DNA of 30,255 bases, from positions 1 to 30,255 of the forward strand of contig JAEZUC010000159.1 in assembly GCA_023443515.1 (NCBI GenBank), read 5' to 3'. The notes beneath the pieces were generated by a model. That model was not told the origin of the DNA. It made no database searches and saw only the letters and a list, made by a program, of their open reading frames with translations. The position numbers and the translations under genes are program-made. Each line of letters starts with the position of its first letter. The stretch's first letter is position 1. The DNA is from Bacillota bacterium. GTDB taxonomy: Bacteria > Bacillota > Clostridia > Acetivibrionales > DSM-1351. Below, piece by piece: positions 1-6,731 of the stretch.

Positions 1-874
1 AATACTGGTCAAGGGCTGTGGATAAAAGGTCATAGTTTTTGTAGAATACCTCCTTGGTAGGTTCAAAGCAATAAAAGTCAATTGGCCTCAACAAGCTTTT
101 ATCTTCATAAACGATACAGGGCGAGAAATTATTGCTTTTTATCTTGTCAATATAATTGGCAAGGGCAACCTTAATTTTAGCTATATCGTAGTCATCCAAC
201 TGATTTATAGGTGTTTTAGGCAGAACCCCTGCAGCAGCACATATGTCTCGGCAGGTATAAGGGCTGAAACCCTTGACAATATTTAGTATTAAACCTTCAA
301 TGTGCTTTGCCACGCTAATATTTTCTTCACTAAAAATACTATCAACCTTTATATTCTCAGGAAGTTCCTTGTTCTGAGCAGGAGGCAGGATATAAATCCT
401 GGCAGGCATTACTTCTCTGACACTGCTTATATCACTGTCAACGTGCTTAACAGAATCTATTATTTTATTTTCGCTATTAAGCAGGATTATATTACTGTAT
501 TTACCCATGATTTCCACCACAAGCTTTTTCACTGTGAGGTCTCCAAGCTCATTGACAGACTCTATATTTAATGTAATGATACGTTCATAATCATGGAAGC
601 TTATATCCAACAGCCTTCCTCCTGCAACATGTTTCCTCATAAGCATACAAAAAACAGGAGGGACAGCAGGATTTTCTTTTTGTAAGGTTGTCAAATGAAG
701 TCTTGGGTTACTGGCATTTGCACTTGCAACAAGTCTATGGTTCTGACCTTTTGCACGTATCAGCAGGACAATTTCATCGTTCTCAGGCTGAAATACCTTG
801 TCGATTCTACCTCCTGACAGTAAGTCATTTAATTCATTTACTATACATTTTGTTACTATTCCATCAAATGGCAT
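1..874 (-). CDS. rqcH: RqcH / NFACT-family ribosome quality control protein (N-terminal part, runs off window)
   Basis: Translating the minus strand from the ATG at 874 gives an uninterrupted 291-codon frame that leaves the window at position 1. It begins MPFDGIVTKCIVNELNDLL and continues with GGRIDKVFQP and NPRLHLT, the hallmark N-terminus of the NFACT/FbpA (Rqc2/RqcH) family. Members bind obstructed 50S subunits carrying peptidyl-tRNA and recruit tRNA-Ala to add C-terminal alanine tails that mark the stalled chain for degradation. Older annotation calls them fibronectin-binding proteins. The start is supported by an AGGAG at about 883-887, nine bases upstream. Only the NFACT-N part is visible; the coiled-coil and C-terminal NFACT-R region would lie beyond the left edge. 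The family assignment is secure; the alanine-tailing role is carried over from studied homologues. Confidence 0.9.
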   Translation of the reverse strand, partial: MPFDGIVTKCIVNELNDLLSGGRIDKVFQPENDEIVLLIRAKGQNHRLVASANASNPRLHLTTLQKENPAVPPVFCMLMRKHVAGGRLLDISFHDYERIITLNIESVNELGDLTVKKLVVEIMGKYSNIILLNSENKIIDSVKHVDSDISSVREVMPARIYILPPAQNKELPENIKVDSIFSEENISVAKHIEGLILNIVKGFSPYTCRDICAAAGVLPKTPINQLDDYDIAKIKVALANYIDKIKSNNFSPCIVYEDKSLLRPIDFYCFEPTKEVFYKNYDLLSTALDQY

Positions 875-895
875 TTTAAAACTCCTGACATGCAT

Positions 896-923
896 ATTTT
901 AAAAATCAATGTTGCTTTGTAAA
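896..923 (-). promoter_or_regulatory. Putative sigma-A promoter of rqcH
   Basis: On the minus strand TTTACA (923-918) and TAAAAT (901-896) are separated by 16 bp, each one base from consensus. The predicted start lies about 15 nt before the rqcH ATG, giving a very short leader. The -35 box sits in the T-run of the preceding hairpin, so the terminator and the new promoter abut. Confidence 0.45.
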
Positions 924-954
924 AAATAAAGCTGCAATAATTGCAACTTATTTT
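921..954 (-). terminator. Intrinsic terminator after the metY-lrp unit
   Basis: A near-perfect palindrome is centred on 939: TGCAAT, one base, ATTGCA, extended by AAG/CTT and an A/T arm with one mismatch and one bulge. Read on the minus strand it ends in a run of T, as expected for a Rho-independent terminator downstream of the Lrp gene. It could work in both directions. Confidence 0.6.
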
Positions 955-997
955 CCAAATAATATTTAGTATACCATTTTACAGGCCAACAGCCTAG

Positions 998-1480
998 CTA
1001 TTTTTGCTCAGCCAAATCCACCGGCAGGCAGAAACTCTGCTTGTCAGTGCTTAAAACCATGCTGGTTTCAATCTTGTTAACGCCAGGAAATGAAAGAAGA
1101 GTATCTATAAGAAAGTCCCGGCAGTCGGCTAGGTTGTGGGCAGCAATTTTAATAAGGTAATCCCAGCTTCCTGTAATATTATAGCACTCAAGTATTTGTG
1201 GTGTTTCATTGATTTTAGTCAGGAAAGCATTAGTTATATCCCTGTTATGAGGTGAAAGGGTTACAAAGGTAAAGGCTATTACTTCATATCCCAGTTTTTT
1301 TTCATCCATAACTGCAGCAAACTTTTTTATAACACCTATTTCCTTTAGTCTCTTGGTGCGGCTGAGACATGCAGAGGGAGAGAGCCCTACTTTTTCGGCA
1401 AGGTCTTTGTTAGAAATTACGGGATCTGCCTGTATGATTTCAAGTATTTGTTTATCTAATTCGTCAAAAGTAAATTGCAT
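998..1480 (-). CDS. Lrp/AsnC-family transcriptional regulator
   Basis: This 160-residue protein has the size and layout of the family. An N-terminal helix-turn-helix lies at about residues 5-60 (LDKQILEIIQADPVISNKDLAEKVGLSPSA is split here: LDKQILEIIQ, then VGLSPSACLSRTKRLKEIGVI). A C-terminal RAM/ligand-binding domain lies at about 65-150, including ITGSWDYLIKI and FPGVNKIETSMVLS. Such proteins form dimers to octamers and sense amino acids. It lies 94 nt downstream of the metY-like gene on the same strand, so the two may share a transcript, and sulfur amino-acid metabolism is a reasonable but unproven target. An inverted repeat at 1519-1562 in the gap could be its operator. The start has a GAGGTG about eight bases upstream. 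The effector cannot be read from the sequence. Confidence 0.9.
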   Translation of the reverse strand: MQFTFDELDKQILEIIQADPVISNKDLAEKVGLSPSACLSRTKRLKEIGVIKKFAAVMDEKKLGYEVIAFTFVTLSPHNRDITNAFLTKINETPQILECYNITGSWDYLIKIAAHNLADCRDFLIDTLLSFPGVNKIETSMVLSTDKQSFCLPVDLAEQK

Positions 1481-1518
1481 AATAACACCTCGTCATAATA
1501 TTGGCTGGTACAAAATAA

Positions 1519-1562
1519 TATGGATAACACTGTCAATTTAATACTCAGCAGCATTATCCATA
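1519..1562. promoter_or_regulatory. Inverted repeat between metY-like and lrp genes
   Basis: TATGGATAA at 1519-1527 and TTATCCATA at 1554-1562 are exact 9-bp reverse complements separated by 26 bp. No T-run follows on the minus strand, so it does not look like a terminator. It sits directly upstream of the lrp start and could be a binding site for autoregulation; that is inference. Confidence 0.3.
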
Positions 1563-1574
1563 CTATATAATTTA

Positions 1575-2843
1575 TTAGTCTTCCAAGGCCTGTTTTATGT
1601 CGCCTATTATATCCTCGACATTTTCAATACCAACGGAAAAACGGATAAGACCAGGGTCGATTCCAGCCTGTACAAGCTGTTCATCACTCAATTGTCTGTG
1701 AGTGGAACTTGCAGGGTGAAGAACCGCTGTTCTGCAATCTGCCACATGAACTACTATAGCGGCAAGCTTTAATTTATCCATGAACTTAACTGCACCTTCT
1801 CTGCCATCCTTAATTCTGAAGGACACAACTCCGCTACAGCCCTTTGGAAGATATTTTTCTGCAAGTGGGTGATAAGGGTCTTTTTCAAGAGCAGGATAGC
1901 TGACAGATATTACTTTATCGCTTGTTGAAAGATATTCTGCAACTTTTTCGGCATTCTGACAGTGACGTTCCATTCTCAGGTGAAGGGTTTCAAGGCCAAG
2001 ATTCAGCAAAAATGCATTATTTGCAGACATATAACAGCCGTAATCCCTGATAAGCTGCACTCTTGCTTTAGTTATATATGCAGCTTTACCGCAGTCTCTT
2101 GTATAAACCATTCCATGGTAGGTATCATCAGGTTGAGTTAAACCGGGAAATTTGCCGTTGTCCCAGTTAAAGTTGCCTGAGTCAACAATAACTCCGCCAA
2201 TGCATACAGCATGTCCATCCATGTATTTTGTAGTGGAATGAATTACTATATCCGCACCGTATTCTATCGGCCTAAGCAGAAATGGCGTTGCAAAGGTATT
2301 GTCAATAATAAGGGGAACATCATTTTTATGTGCTATCCTTGCAAACTTTTCTATATCCAGTACGCTGATTTTAGGATTGGCAATAGATTCACCGAACAAA
2401 GCTTTTGTATTGGGCTGAAAAGCTTTTTGAATCTCTTCCTCCGAGCTGTCCTGATCAATAAAAGTTACACTTATACCGTGTTTTTTCAAGCTGGCACCAA
2501 AGAGATTTATTGTTCCTCCATATATTGTTCCAGAGCATACAAAATGATCTCCGGCTTCGCATATGTTCAGGATTGATATTAAAGAAGCAGCTTGCCCCGA
2601 AGATGTACAGAGTGCTCCGATACCACCTTCTAAAGCGGCAATTTTGTTTTCAACACATTCAACGGTAGGATTGCTGATTCTGGAATACATGTGCCCTGGA
2701 ACAGATAAGTCAAAAAGCTTTGCAACATGTTCGGTTGAGTCATATTTATAGGTTGTACTTTGGTAAATAGGAAGTACACGGGGTTGACCGTTTTCGGGTT
2801 TGTAGCCTTCCTGAAGGCATTTGGTTTCAATTTTCCATGACAT
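1575..2843 (-). CDS. metY: O-acetylhomoserine sulfhydrylase-type PLP enzyme (Cys/Met metabolism family)
   Basis: The 422-residue product belongs to the Cys/Met metabolism PLP family (fold type I). Visible features are YSRISNPT at 53-60, the aspartate of DNTFATP at 181 that pairs with the pyridine nitrogen, and the Schiff-base lysine in HSTTKYMDGH at Lys206. Length and the LTQPDDTYHG insertion fit O-acetylhomoserine aminocarboxypropyltransferase, which makes homocysteine or methionine from O-acetylhomoserine and sulfide or methanethiol. Methionine gamma-lyase and cystathionine gamma-synthase are close relatives that sequence alone does not fully exclude. It is followed by an Lrp-type regulator on the same strand. 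A promoter is visible upstream, but no SAM riboswitch precedes it. The start is supported by a GAGGTGAT about six bases upstream. Confidence 0.85.
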   Translation of the reverse strand: MSWKIETKCLQEGYKPENGQPRVLPIYQSTTYKYDSTEHVAKLFDLSVPGHMYSRISNPTVECVENKIAALEGGIGALCTSSGQAASLISILNICEAGDHFVCSGTIYGGTINLFGASLKKHGISVTFIDQDSSEEEIQKAFQPNTKALFGESIANPKISVLDIEKFARIAHKNDVPLIIDNTFATPFLLRPIEYGADIVIHSTTKYMDGHAVCIGGVIVDSGNFNWDNGKFPGLTQPDDTYHGMVYTRDCGKAAYITKARVQLIRDYGCYMSANNAFLLNLGLETLHLRMERHCQNAEKVAEYLSTSDKVISVSYPALEKDPYHPLAEKYLPKGCSGVVSFRIKDGREGAVKFMDKLKLAAIVVHVADCRTAVLHPASSTHRQLSDEQLVQAGIDPGLIRFSVGIENVEDIIGDIKQALED

Positions 2844-2909
2844 ATAATCACCTCATATAAAATTAAACGAATTATCTCTAAAACGAATATTATTTTCTTA
2901 TAACAAAAG

Positions 2910-2937
2910 AATATAAAATAGAATACATATTTGTCAA
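2910..2937 (-). promoter_or_regulatory. Putative sigma-A promoter of the metY-like gene
   Basis: The minus strand carries TTGACA at 2937-2932 and TATATT at 2915-2910 with 16-bp spacing, about 65 nt before the metY ATG. The -35 matches consensus exactly and the -10 at five of six positions. Confidence 0.55.
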
Positions 2938-2975
2938 GACAGGTGTGAATATAATTTAATAAAAAAGAGAAAAAG

Positions 2976-3268
2976 GGACTGCTGCAAAATAGCAAGTTTT
3001 TGTTTTAACACCTGTACTCCCGTATAGAATTGTATCAATGATTGCTTCTTTAGATATTTGCAGGTGTTTCTAGCGGCTCATCATAGGATATTTTACCATC
3101 GCTCACATTCATCGTCCATGATTCATTGTTTTGCTAACCCCTACATCGTGTAGGGGTTCCGGTAAAATATCCATGTTCGCCGATAAACATCTGCAAATAT
3201 CTTTAACCAAGCTTCCATTGATACAATTTATACTCATGTACAGGCTAGAAAAGATAAAACTTACCTGA
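2976..3268. repeat. Long imperfect inverted-repeat element (MITE-like or structured RNA)
   Basis: Most of the metY to small-ORF gap is a giant hairpin. A left arm at about 2991-3097 matches the reverse complement of about 3161-3265 at roughly three quarters of positions. Exact blocks include ATTGTATCAATG, AGATATTTGCAG and GGATATTTTACC. The centre holds a perfect 10-bp stem, AACCCCTACA (3136-3145) with TGTAGGGGTT (3149-3158), around a 3-base loop. The outer left flank, GGGACTGCTGCAAAAT, has no partner on the right. The arm ends resemble the hairpin at 29435-29531 (shared CCTGTACrTGAGTA), so this looks like one member of a repeat family. No transposase or convincing protein is encoded inside. 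A non-autonomous mobile element is the favoured reading; a long structured RNA is the alternative. Confidence 0.6.
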
Positions 3269-3410
3269 ATTTTTCAATATCTTCCTCTGACATTTTACTG
3301 TCATCGTAAGTATGTTCCCGACTGTTACTTTGAAATTTTATCGGAATACTATTAATAATTCGCTCAAAAACGGTAAAAAGCGAGTCATCATCTACTTTTC
3401 TGTTTCTCAT
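3261..3410 (-). CDS. Small uncharacterised protein, 49 aa
   Basis: From the ATG at 3410 the minus strand encodes 49 residues beginning MRNRKVDDDSLFTVFERI and ending SEEDIEKFR. A strong GGAGG sits nine bases upstream (about 3419-3423), which is the main evidence that it is translated. The product is hydrophilic, rich in Asp, Glu, Arg and Lys, with no signal peptide or membrane segment; I do not recognise a family. Its stop codon lies in the outer edge of the right arm of the hairpin repeat at 2976-3268. The present C-terminus may therefore be a truncation caused by insertion of that element. The nearest gene upstream on this strand, yhgE, is closed by a terminator at 3504-3538, so this gene would need its own promoter; I see no clear one. 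Confidence 0.5.
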   Translation of the reverse strand: MRNRKVDDDSLFTVFERIINSIPIKFQSNSREHTYDDSKMSEEDIEKFR

Positions 3411-3503
3411 GGTTTATACCTCCGTCTGCCATATATTGGCTAAATGTTAAAGTGAATACCTTTATTAATATTTTGCTAGAAAAACATAAAAGATATGCTT
3501 CCA

Positions 3504-3538
3504 ATAAAAAACTGACACAGTGAAAAACTATGCCAGTT
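3504..3538 (-). terminator. Intrinsic terminator of the marR-yhgE unit
   Basis: On the minus strand AACTGGCATAGT (3538-3527) pairs with ACTGTGTCAGTT (3521-3510), a 12-bp stem with two G-U pairs and a 5-base loop. It is followed at once by six T residues. It lies about 35 nt past the yhgE stop. Confidence 0.85.
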
Positions 3539-3572
3539 TAAAGATATTGTAAATTGTTAAAAATTTGTTTAT

Positions 3573-5786
3573 TTAAGCAGAAACTTCTTCGGATATTTTT
3601 ACAAAATCATCAGAATCAGAAGAAATGCTTCCAAATCTCAGTTTTGTTACAACAAGGTTCAATATAAGGAATGCTGTCATAATAGCAACTAAAACAATAA
3701 GGTTCTGTGCCAGGAAGCCGTCATTAATACCTGAAATTACTTCTCTCAACGCATTAACTGAATATGTCATTGGCATAAACGGATTAAGAACATTGAAGAA
3801 TCGTGGAACAAGTTCCATAGGGAAGGTTCCTCCACAGGAAGTAAGCTGTAATATCAAAAGGAGGACTGCAAGGAACTTGCCTACATCTTTTAATTGTACC
3901 AGTAAAAACCTCATAATGGATGTAAATGACAATGATATTATTATACTTGTCAATACAAAAAGCCCCATATTGGAAACTTCCAAGTGTAACCCTTTTATAA
4001 TAACAACGTCTAAAACAAGAGCCTGGGCAATGCCTATGAATGTATATGCAAAAAATCTCATAAAGCCTTTAGATGAAGAAGAAAATCTACGGAATCTTAC
4101 TTCATCATCCAGATAAATTGCAAAGAACATCAACAACGCACCAACCCAAAGGGAAAGTGATACAAAATAAGGTGTAAAGGCTGTACCATAATCAGGAATA
4201 CCGTAAACCTTCTTTTCTGTTATCTTAACAGGGTCTGCGGCATATTCCTTCAGGCCGTCCGTACCGTCTAATTTGTCGTCAGCTTTCAGAAGGGAAGAGG
4301 ATACACCGCTGCTGGCTTTTGTTACTCCATCCTTAAGTTTGCCTAAACCGTCCTGAATCTTTGCTTCACCGTCTAGTATCACTCCGGAATTCTTGGATAA
4401 TTCCTCACTACCGGTCGCCAGCGTTGAAACACCCCTTGAAAGTTTTGAGACTCCTGCACTAACTGATGAAGCACCGGAAGCAAGTTCCTTAGATTTATCA
4501 GATGCAGTTTTGATACTGGAGGCAGTTTCAAGGATACCCTGGTTGATCATTGGATATGACTTATTCAATTCATTTGACCCAGTAGTCAGTTTATCTATAC
4601 CTTCCGTTGCAGTACCCAATTTTATAGCCAACTGGGAGACTCCTGTTGCAATTTCCCCTGAACCCTGATTGAGCTGTTTCCCAAAAGCAGATAACTGTTC
4701 TCCACCAACTTTGAGCTGTTCAGGGACAGACTTTGAGTTTTCCAAGGTAGAGATTATATCTTTGAAGTTCGGGTCTGTCAGGGCTTCAGGATGGCTTGCC
4801 ACATACTTCTGAATAGAGGTCGCCAAACCAGATTGAGCCTGTGTAACCTTGTTTACCGATTCAATATATTTGTCAACATTAGATGTATAGGATTGTACTC
4901 CGATGTTTAAGTCTGAGCTTCCTTTAGTCAACTGTGAAATCTGAGGAGCAGCCGTAGTAATGTCTGAATTCAACTTATTTAAACCTGAATTCAGATTTGA
5001 CAGGCCGGACATAAAAGTATTTGAACCGCTAACCAAACCGGTTATTTTATCGGAACCGCCGGATAAACTCTTGTAGAATAGTTCTGCACCGTCACTGAGC
5101 TGTTTTGTGCCTTTTGCCAGAGTATTTGAACCAGTTTTAGCTTCTGAGAGTCCATTGTTAAGTTTAGTGACACCGTCATTGAATTTTCTCTGACCGTCTA
5201 CAATTTTTCCGTTGCTGTCGTAGAGTAGTTCAGCTCCGTCTTTTATTTCCTTTAAGCCATTATCAAGTTCTTTTAGACTATCAGGAAGGTCCTTTATCTG
5301 GTCTAAAAGGGTTCCTACGATTTCTTCAGAAACGGACTTGGAGACTTTATCCTTAAACTCCAATGTAACCCTGCTCAAAACCTGACTTGCAAGATAATTT
5401 CTCTTTTCATTAACAGTATATATTAAATTACCTTGAGTCCTATCACTTTCACCTGCTGAAGAAATATTTTTGGAGAAGTCACCAGGTATATTAATCATTG
5501 CGTAGTACCTTCTGTTCTCCACACCGTCCTTTGCATCAGATTCTGAGGTAACAACCCATTTGAGATTTTTATCGTTTTTTAGATTGTCTGTAATTTCTTT
5601 TCCGAGATTTCTGTTTTCGCCGCCGATAGTTGCGCCGTTATCTTGATTTACAACGGCTACAGGAAGTTTGTCAAGTTTACTGTACGGATCCCAAAAGGCA
5701 TCGAGATAGAAGAAACTGTAGACCAATGGGATTAAGATAACTGCAATGACCACGGCAAATTTCTTGTACTTTTTCAAAGCTTGCAT
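3573..5786 (-). CDS. yhgE: YhgE/Pip-family membrane protein (ABC-2-type permease fold)
   Basis: The 737-residue protein has one membrane segment near the N-terminus (about residues 8-30, FAVVIAVILIPLVYSFFYLDAFWDPY) [shown as two overlapping pieces: FAVVIAVILIPLV and YSFFYLDAFWDPY]. A long extracytoplasmic region follows, with about five membrane segments near residues 545-720. The N-terminal DPYSKLDKLPVAVVNQDNGA block is typical of the YhgE/Pip family. The middle (about 175-510) is a series of degenerate repeats of the type LxxGxxxLxxG, such as LDNGLKEIKDGAELLYD and KIQDGLGKLKDGV, predicted to form long coiled helices. Relatives include phage-infection protein Pip, YueB and type VII secretion-linked EsaA; the molecular role of YhgE itself is poorly defined. 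It follows a MarR regulator by 116 nt, and both genes carry the same palindrome upstream. Export, envelope or drug-stress function is inference. The start has a strong AGGAGG eight or nine bases upstream. Confidence 0.85.
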   Translation of the reverse strand: MQALKKYKKFAVVIAVILIPLVYSFFYLDAFWDPYSKLDKLPVAVVNQDNGATIGGENRNLGKEITDNLKNDKNLKWVVTSESDAKDGVENRRYYAMINIPGDFSKNISSAGESDRTQGNLIYTVNEKRNYLASQVLSRVTLEFKDKVSKSVSEEIVGTLLDQIKDLPDSLKELDNGLKEIKDGAELLYDSNGKIVDGQRKFNDGVTKLNNGLSEAKTGSNTLAKGTKQLSDGAELFYKSLSGGSDKITGLVSGSNTFMSGLSNLNSGLNKLNSDITTAAPQISQLTKGSSDLNIGVQSYTSNVDKYIESVNKVTQAQSGLATSIQKYVASHPEALTDPNFKDIISTLENSKSVPEQLKVGGEQLSAFGKQLNQGSGEIATGVSQLAIKLGTATEGIDKLTTGSNELNKSYPMINQGILETASSIKTASDKSKELASGASSVSAGVSKLSRGVSTLATGSEELSKNSGVILDGEAKIQDGLGKLKDGVTKASSGVSSSLLKADDKLDGTDGLKEYAADPVKITEKKVYGIPDYGTAFTPYFVSLSLWVGALLMFFAIYLDDEVRFRRFSSSSKGFMRFFAYTFIGIAQALVLDVVIIKGLHLEVSNMGLFVLTSIIISLSFTSIMRFLLVQLKDVGKFLAVLLLILQLTSCGGTFPMELVPRFFNVLNPFMPMTYSVNALREVISGINDGFLAQNLIVLVAIMTAFLILNLVVTKLRFGSISSDSDDFVKISEEVSA

Positions 5787-5863
5787 AAAATTTTTACCTC
5801 CTTTTTCTCTGGATAGATGTTCGCTTTATTTTTATTTCACCACCTCGAATATTGTAATTTAAA

Positions 5864-5892
5864 ATAATTCGAAATTCAAAGTATTTTGACAA
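5864..5892 (-). promoter_or_regulatory. yhgE promoter with embedded MarR-type operator
   Basis: Minus-strand TTGTCA (5892-5887) and AATTAT (5869-5864) are spaced by 17 bp, each matching consensus at four positions or better. Between them lies TTTGAATTTCGAA (5880-5868). This differs by a single base from the perfect palindrome in front of marR at 6391-6403, so the neighbouring regulator probably binds here. Repressor occupancy between -35 and -10 would block RNA polymerase. Confidence 0.5.
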
Positions 5893-5902
5893 AAAAAACT
5901 GT

Positions 5903-6370
5903 TTATTTCTTAAAGCAAAAAATTTCATCAAAGTTTGAATTAAGTGATGAAAGTATATTAATGAGGACTTTTCTTTCTTCCTCACTTAGGATTCCGTATA
6001 TTTTTTCCGCAAGTATATTCCTAATCATAATAATAGATTCAAAAACATCTTTTCCGGTTTCAGAAAGCGAAATAAAAACCTGTCTTCTATCTTCTTTGTC
6101 ACGCCTTCTAATGACATAACCCTTTTTAATGAGTCTGTCAACGGTTACAGTAGGAGTGCCAAAGGTAACGCCCAAAGTATTTGCAATTTCAGACATTTTC
6201 TTATCTTCTTCACCGTGACCTATCACAACTATTGTATTGATTTCAATGACAGTAAGATCATCAAGTGTTTTGCTAAAGAACTTTTTACTTTCCAGTTTAT
6301 TGTACTTGTCAAATAGCTTTCTAAATAGCTCATCCACAATAAGTAAACTGTTTTTAGTTTCTGAGTTCAT
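5903..6370 (-). CDS. MarR-family transcriptional regulator
   Basis: This 155-residue protein has the MarR winged-helix layout. A recognition helix region reads MSEIANTLGVTFGTPTVTVD (about 79-98), and the wing carries the diagnostic KEDRRQVFISLSETG (about 112-126). Flanking helices supply the dimer interface. MarR proteins usually repress themselves and an adjacent gene until a small phenolic or lipophilic ligand, or oxidation, releases them. The gene immediately downstream is yhgE. A perfect 13-bp palindrome sits between the marR promoter and its start codon, and a one-mismatch copy sits in the yhgE promoter, supporting local autoregulation. A single cysteine close to the C-terminus (FCFKK) is visible; a redox role is not implied. 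The inducing ligand is unknown. Confidence 0.9.
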   Translation of the reverse strand: MNSETKNSLLIVDELFRKLFDKYNKLESKKFFSKTLDDLTVIEINTIVVIGHGEEDKKMSEIANTLGVTFGTPTVTVDRLIKKGYVIRRRDKEDRRQVFISLSETGKDVFESIIMIRNILAEKIYGILSEEERKVLINILSSLNSNFDEIFCFKK

Positions 6371-6390
6371 AATTATTAATCCTCACTTAA

Positions 6391-6444
6391 TTTGAATTTC
6401 AAACTATTTTATTTTAATATACTACCGAAAGCTTGAAAAGTAAA
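6391..6444 (-). promoter_or_regulatory. marR promoter and operator palindrome
   Basis: Minus-strand TTTACT (6444-6439) and TATATT (6421-6416) have 17-bp spacing. Twelve bases further on, covering the expected transcription start, lies TTTGAAATTCAAA (6403-6391), a perfect palindrome of 6-bp half-sites around one base. The same motif with one change occurs in the yhgE promoter at 5868-5880. Confidence 0.6.
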
Positions 6445-6497
6445 CTGGTTTATCAAAAAAATTCGCAATCTCAGCTTACAAATATTTATGATATGTA

Positions 6498-6542
6498 TTT
6501 ACTAATGTACAAAATAATGGTAAAATTGGTATATATTTTACC
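6498..6542 (+). promoter_or_regulatory. Promoter of the spo0E-like gene with overlapping palindrome
   Basis: TTTACT (6498-6503), a 17-bp spacer and TAAAAT (6521-6526) with a TG extension (6518-6519) form a good sigma-A promoter. GGTAAAAT (6519-6526) and ATTTTACC (6535-6542) are exact inverted copies with 8 bp between, covering the -10 box and expected start site. A dedicated repressor site is the likely meaning. It does not contain a Spo0A box. Confidence 0.5.
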
Positions 6543-6566
6543 AAAGAAAAGAAGTGGGGTTACATA

Positions 6567-6731
6567 ATGCAAACAAATATTTATACACTTAACAAAGAAG
6601 TAGAGTGTCTGAAGCAGCAGCTTTATGATTTGTTAGACAATGAACCATGGGCGAAACACGACATTCTTAGAGTCAGCAAAAGATTAGATAACCTGATTTT
6701 GCAATTTTACAGTTTTAGCAGTTGCGGTTAA
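6567..6731 (+). CDS. Spo0E-like sporulation regulatory protein (aspartyl-phosphate phosphatase family), 54 aa
   Basis: The 54-residue product fits the Spo0E family in size and pattern. It has two short helices, EVECLKQQLYDLLD (about 11-24) and DILRVSKRLDNLILQFY (about 32-48). The second contains the signature S-x-x-L-D (SKRLD, matching SQELD of Bacillus Spo0E) followed by a hydrophobic and aromatic stretch. Spo0E, YisI and YnzD dephosphorylate Spo0A-P in Bacillus and so delay sporulation; clostridial relatives are assumed to act similarly. A GTGGGG lies upstream of the ATG at 6567. The gene stands alone, has its own promoter with a palindrome, and ends convergently with the gene at 6715-6942, overlapping it by 17 bp. 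It ends in Cys-Gly; the meaning of that is unknown. Confidence 0.8.
   Translation: MQTNIYTLNKEVECLKQQLYDLLDNEPWAKHDILRVSKRLDNLILQFYSFSSCG

Noticed and set aside
302..879. Two plus-strand frames of 89 and 63 codons at 302-571 and 688-879
   Set aside because: They lie entirely on the reverse of the well-supported rqcH coding frame and have no ribosome sites or recognisable protein features.
2844..2975. Possible SAM riboswitch (S-box) ahead of the metY-like gene
   Set aside because: The leader from the promoter to the ATG is only about 65 nt and none of the S-box conserved blocks is present.
2630..2995. 121-codon minus-strand frame overlapping the metY start
   Set aside because: It runs out of frame through the metY N-terminus and the promoter region, with low-complexity sequence; metY has full-length homology and its own ribosome site.
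3098..3160. CRISPR-like or tRNA-like structure in the centre of the hairpin element
   Set aside because: There is only one inner stem, no direct repeats with spacers, and no cloverleaf or CCA-type end; no cas genes occur in the window.
5794..5985. 63-codon minus-strand frame between marR and yhgE
   Set aside because: It overlaps the marR 3' end in another frame and covers the yhgE promoter and operator; no family features.
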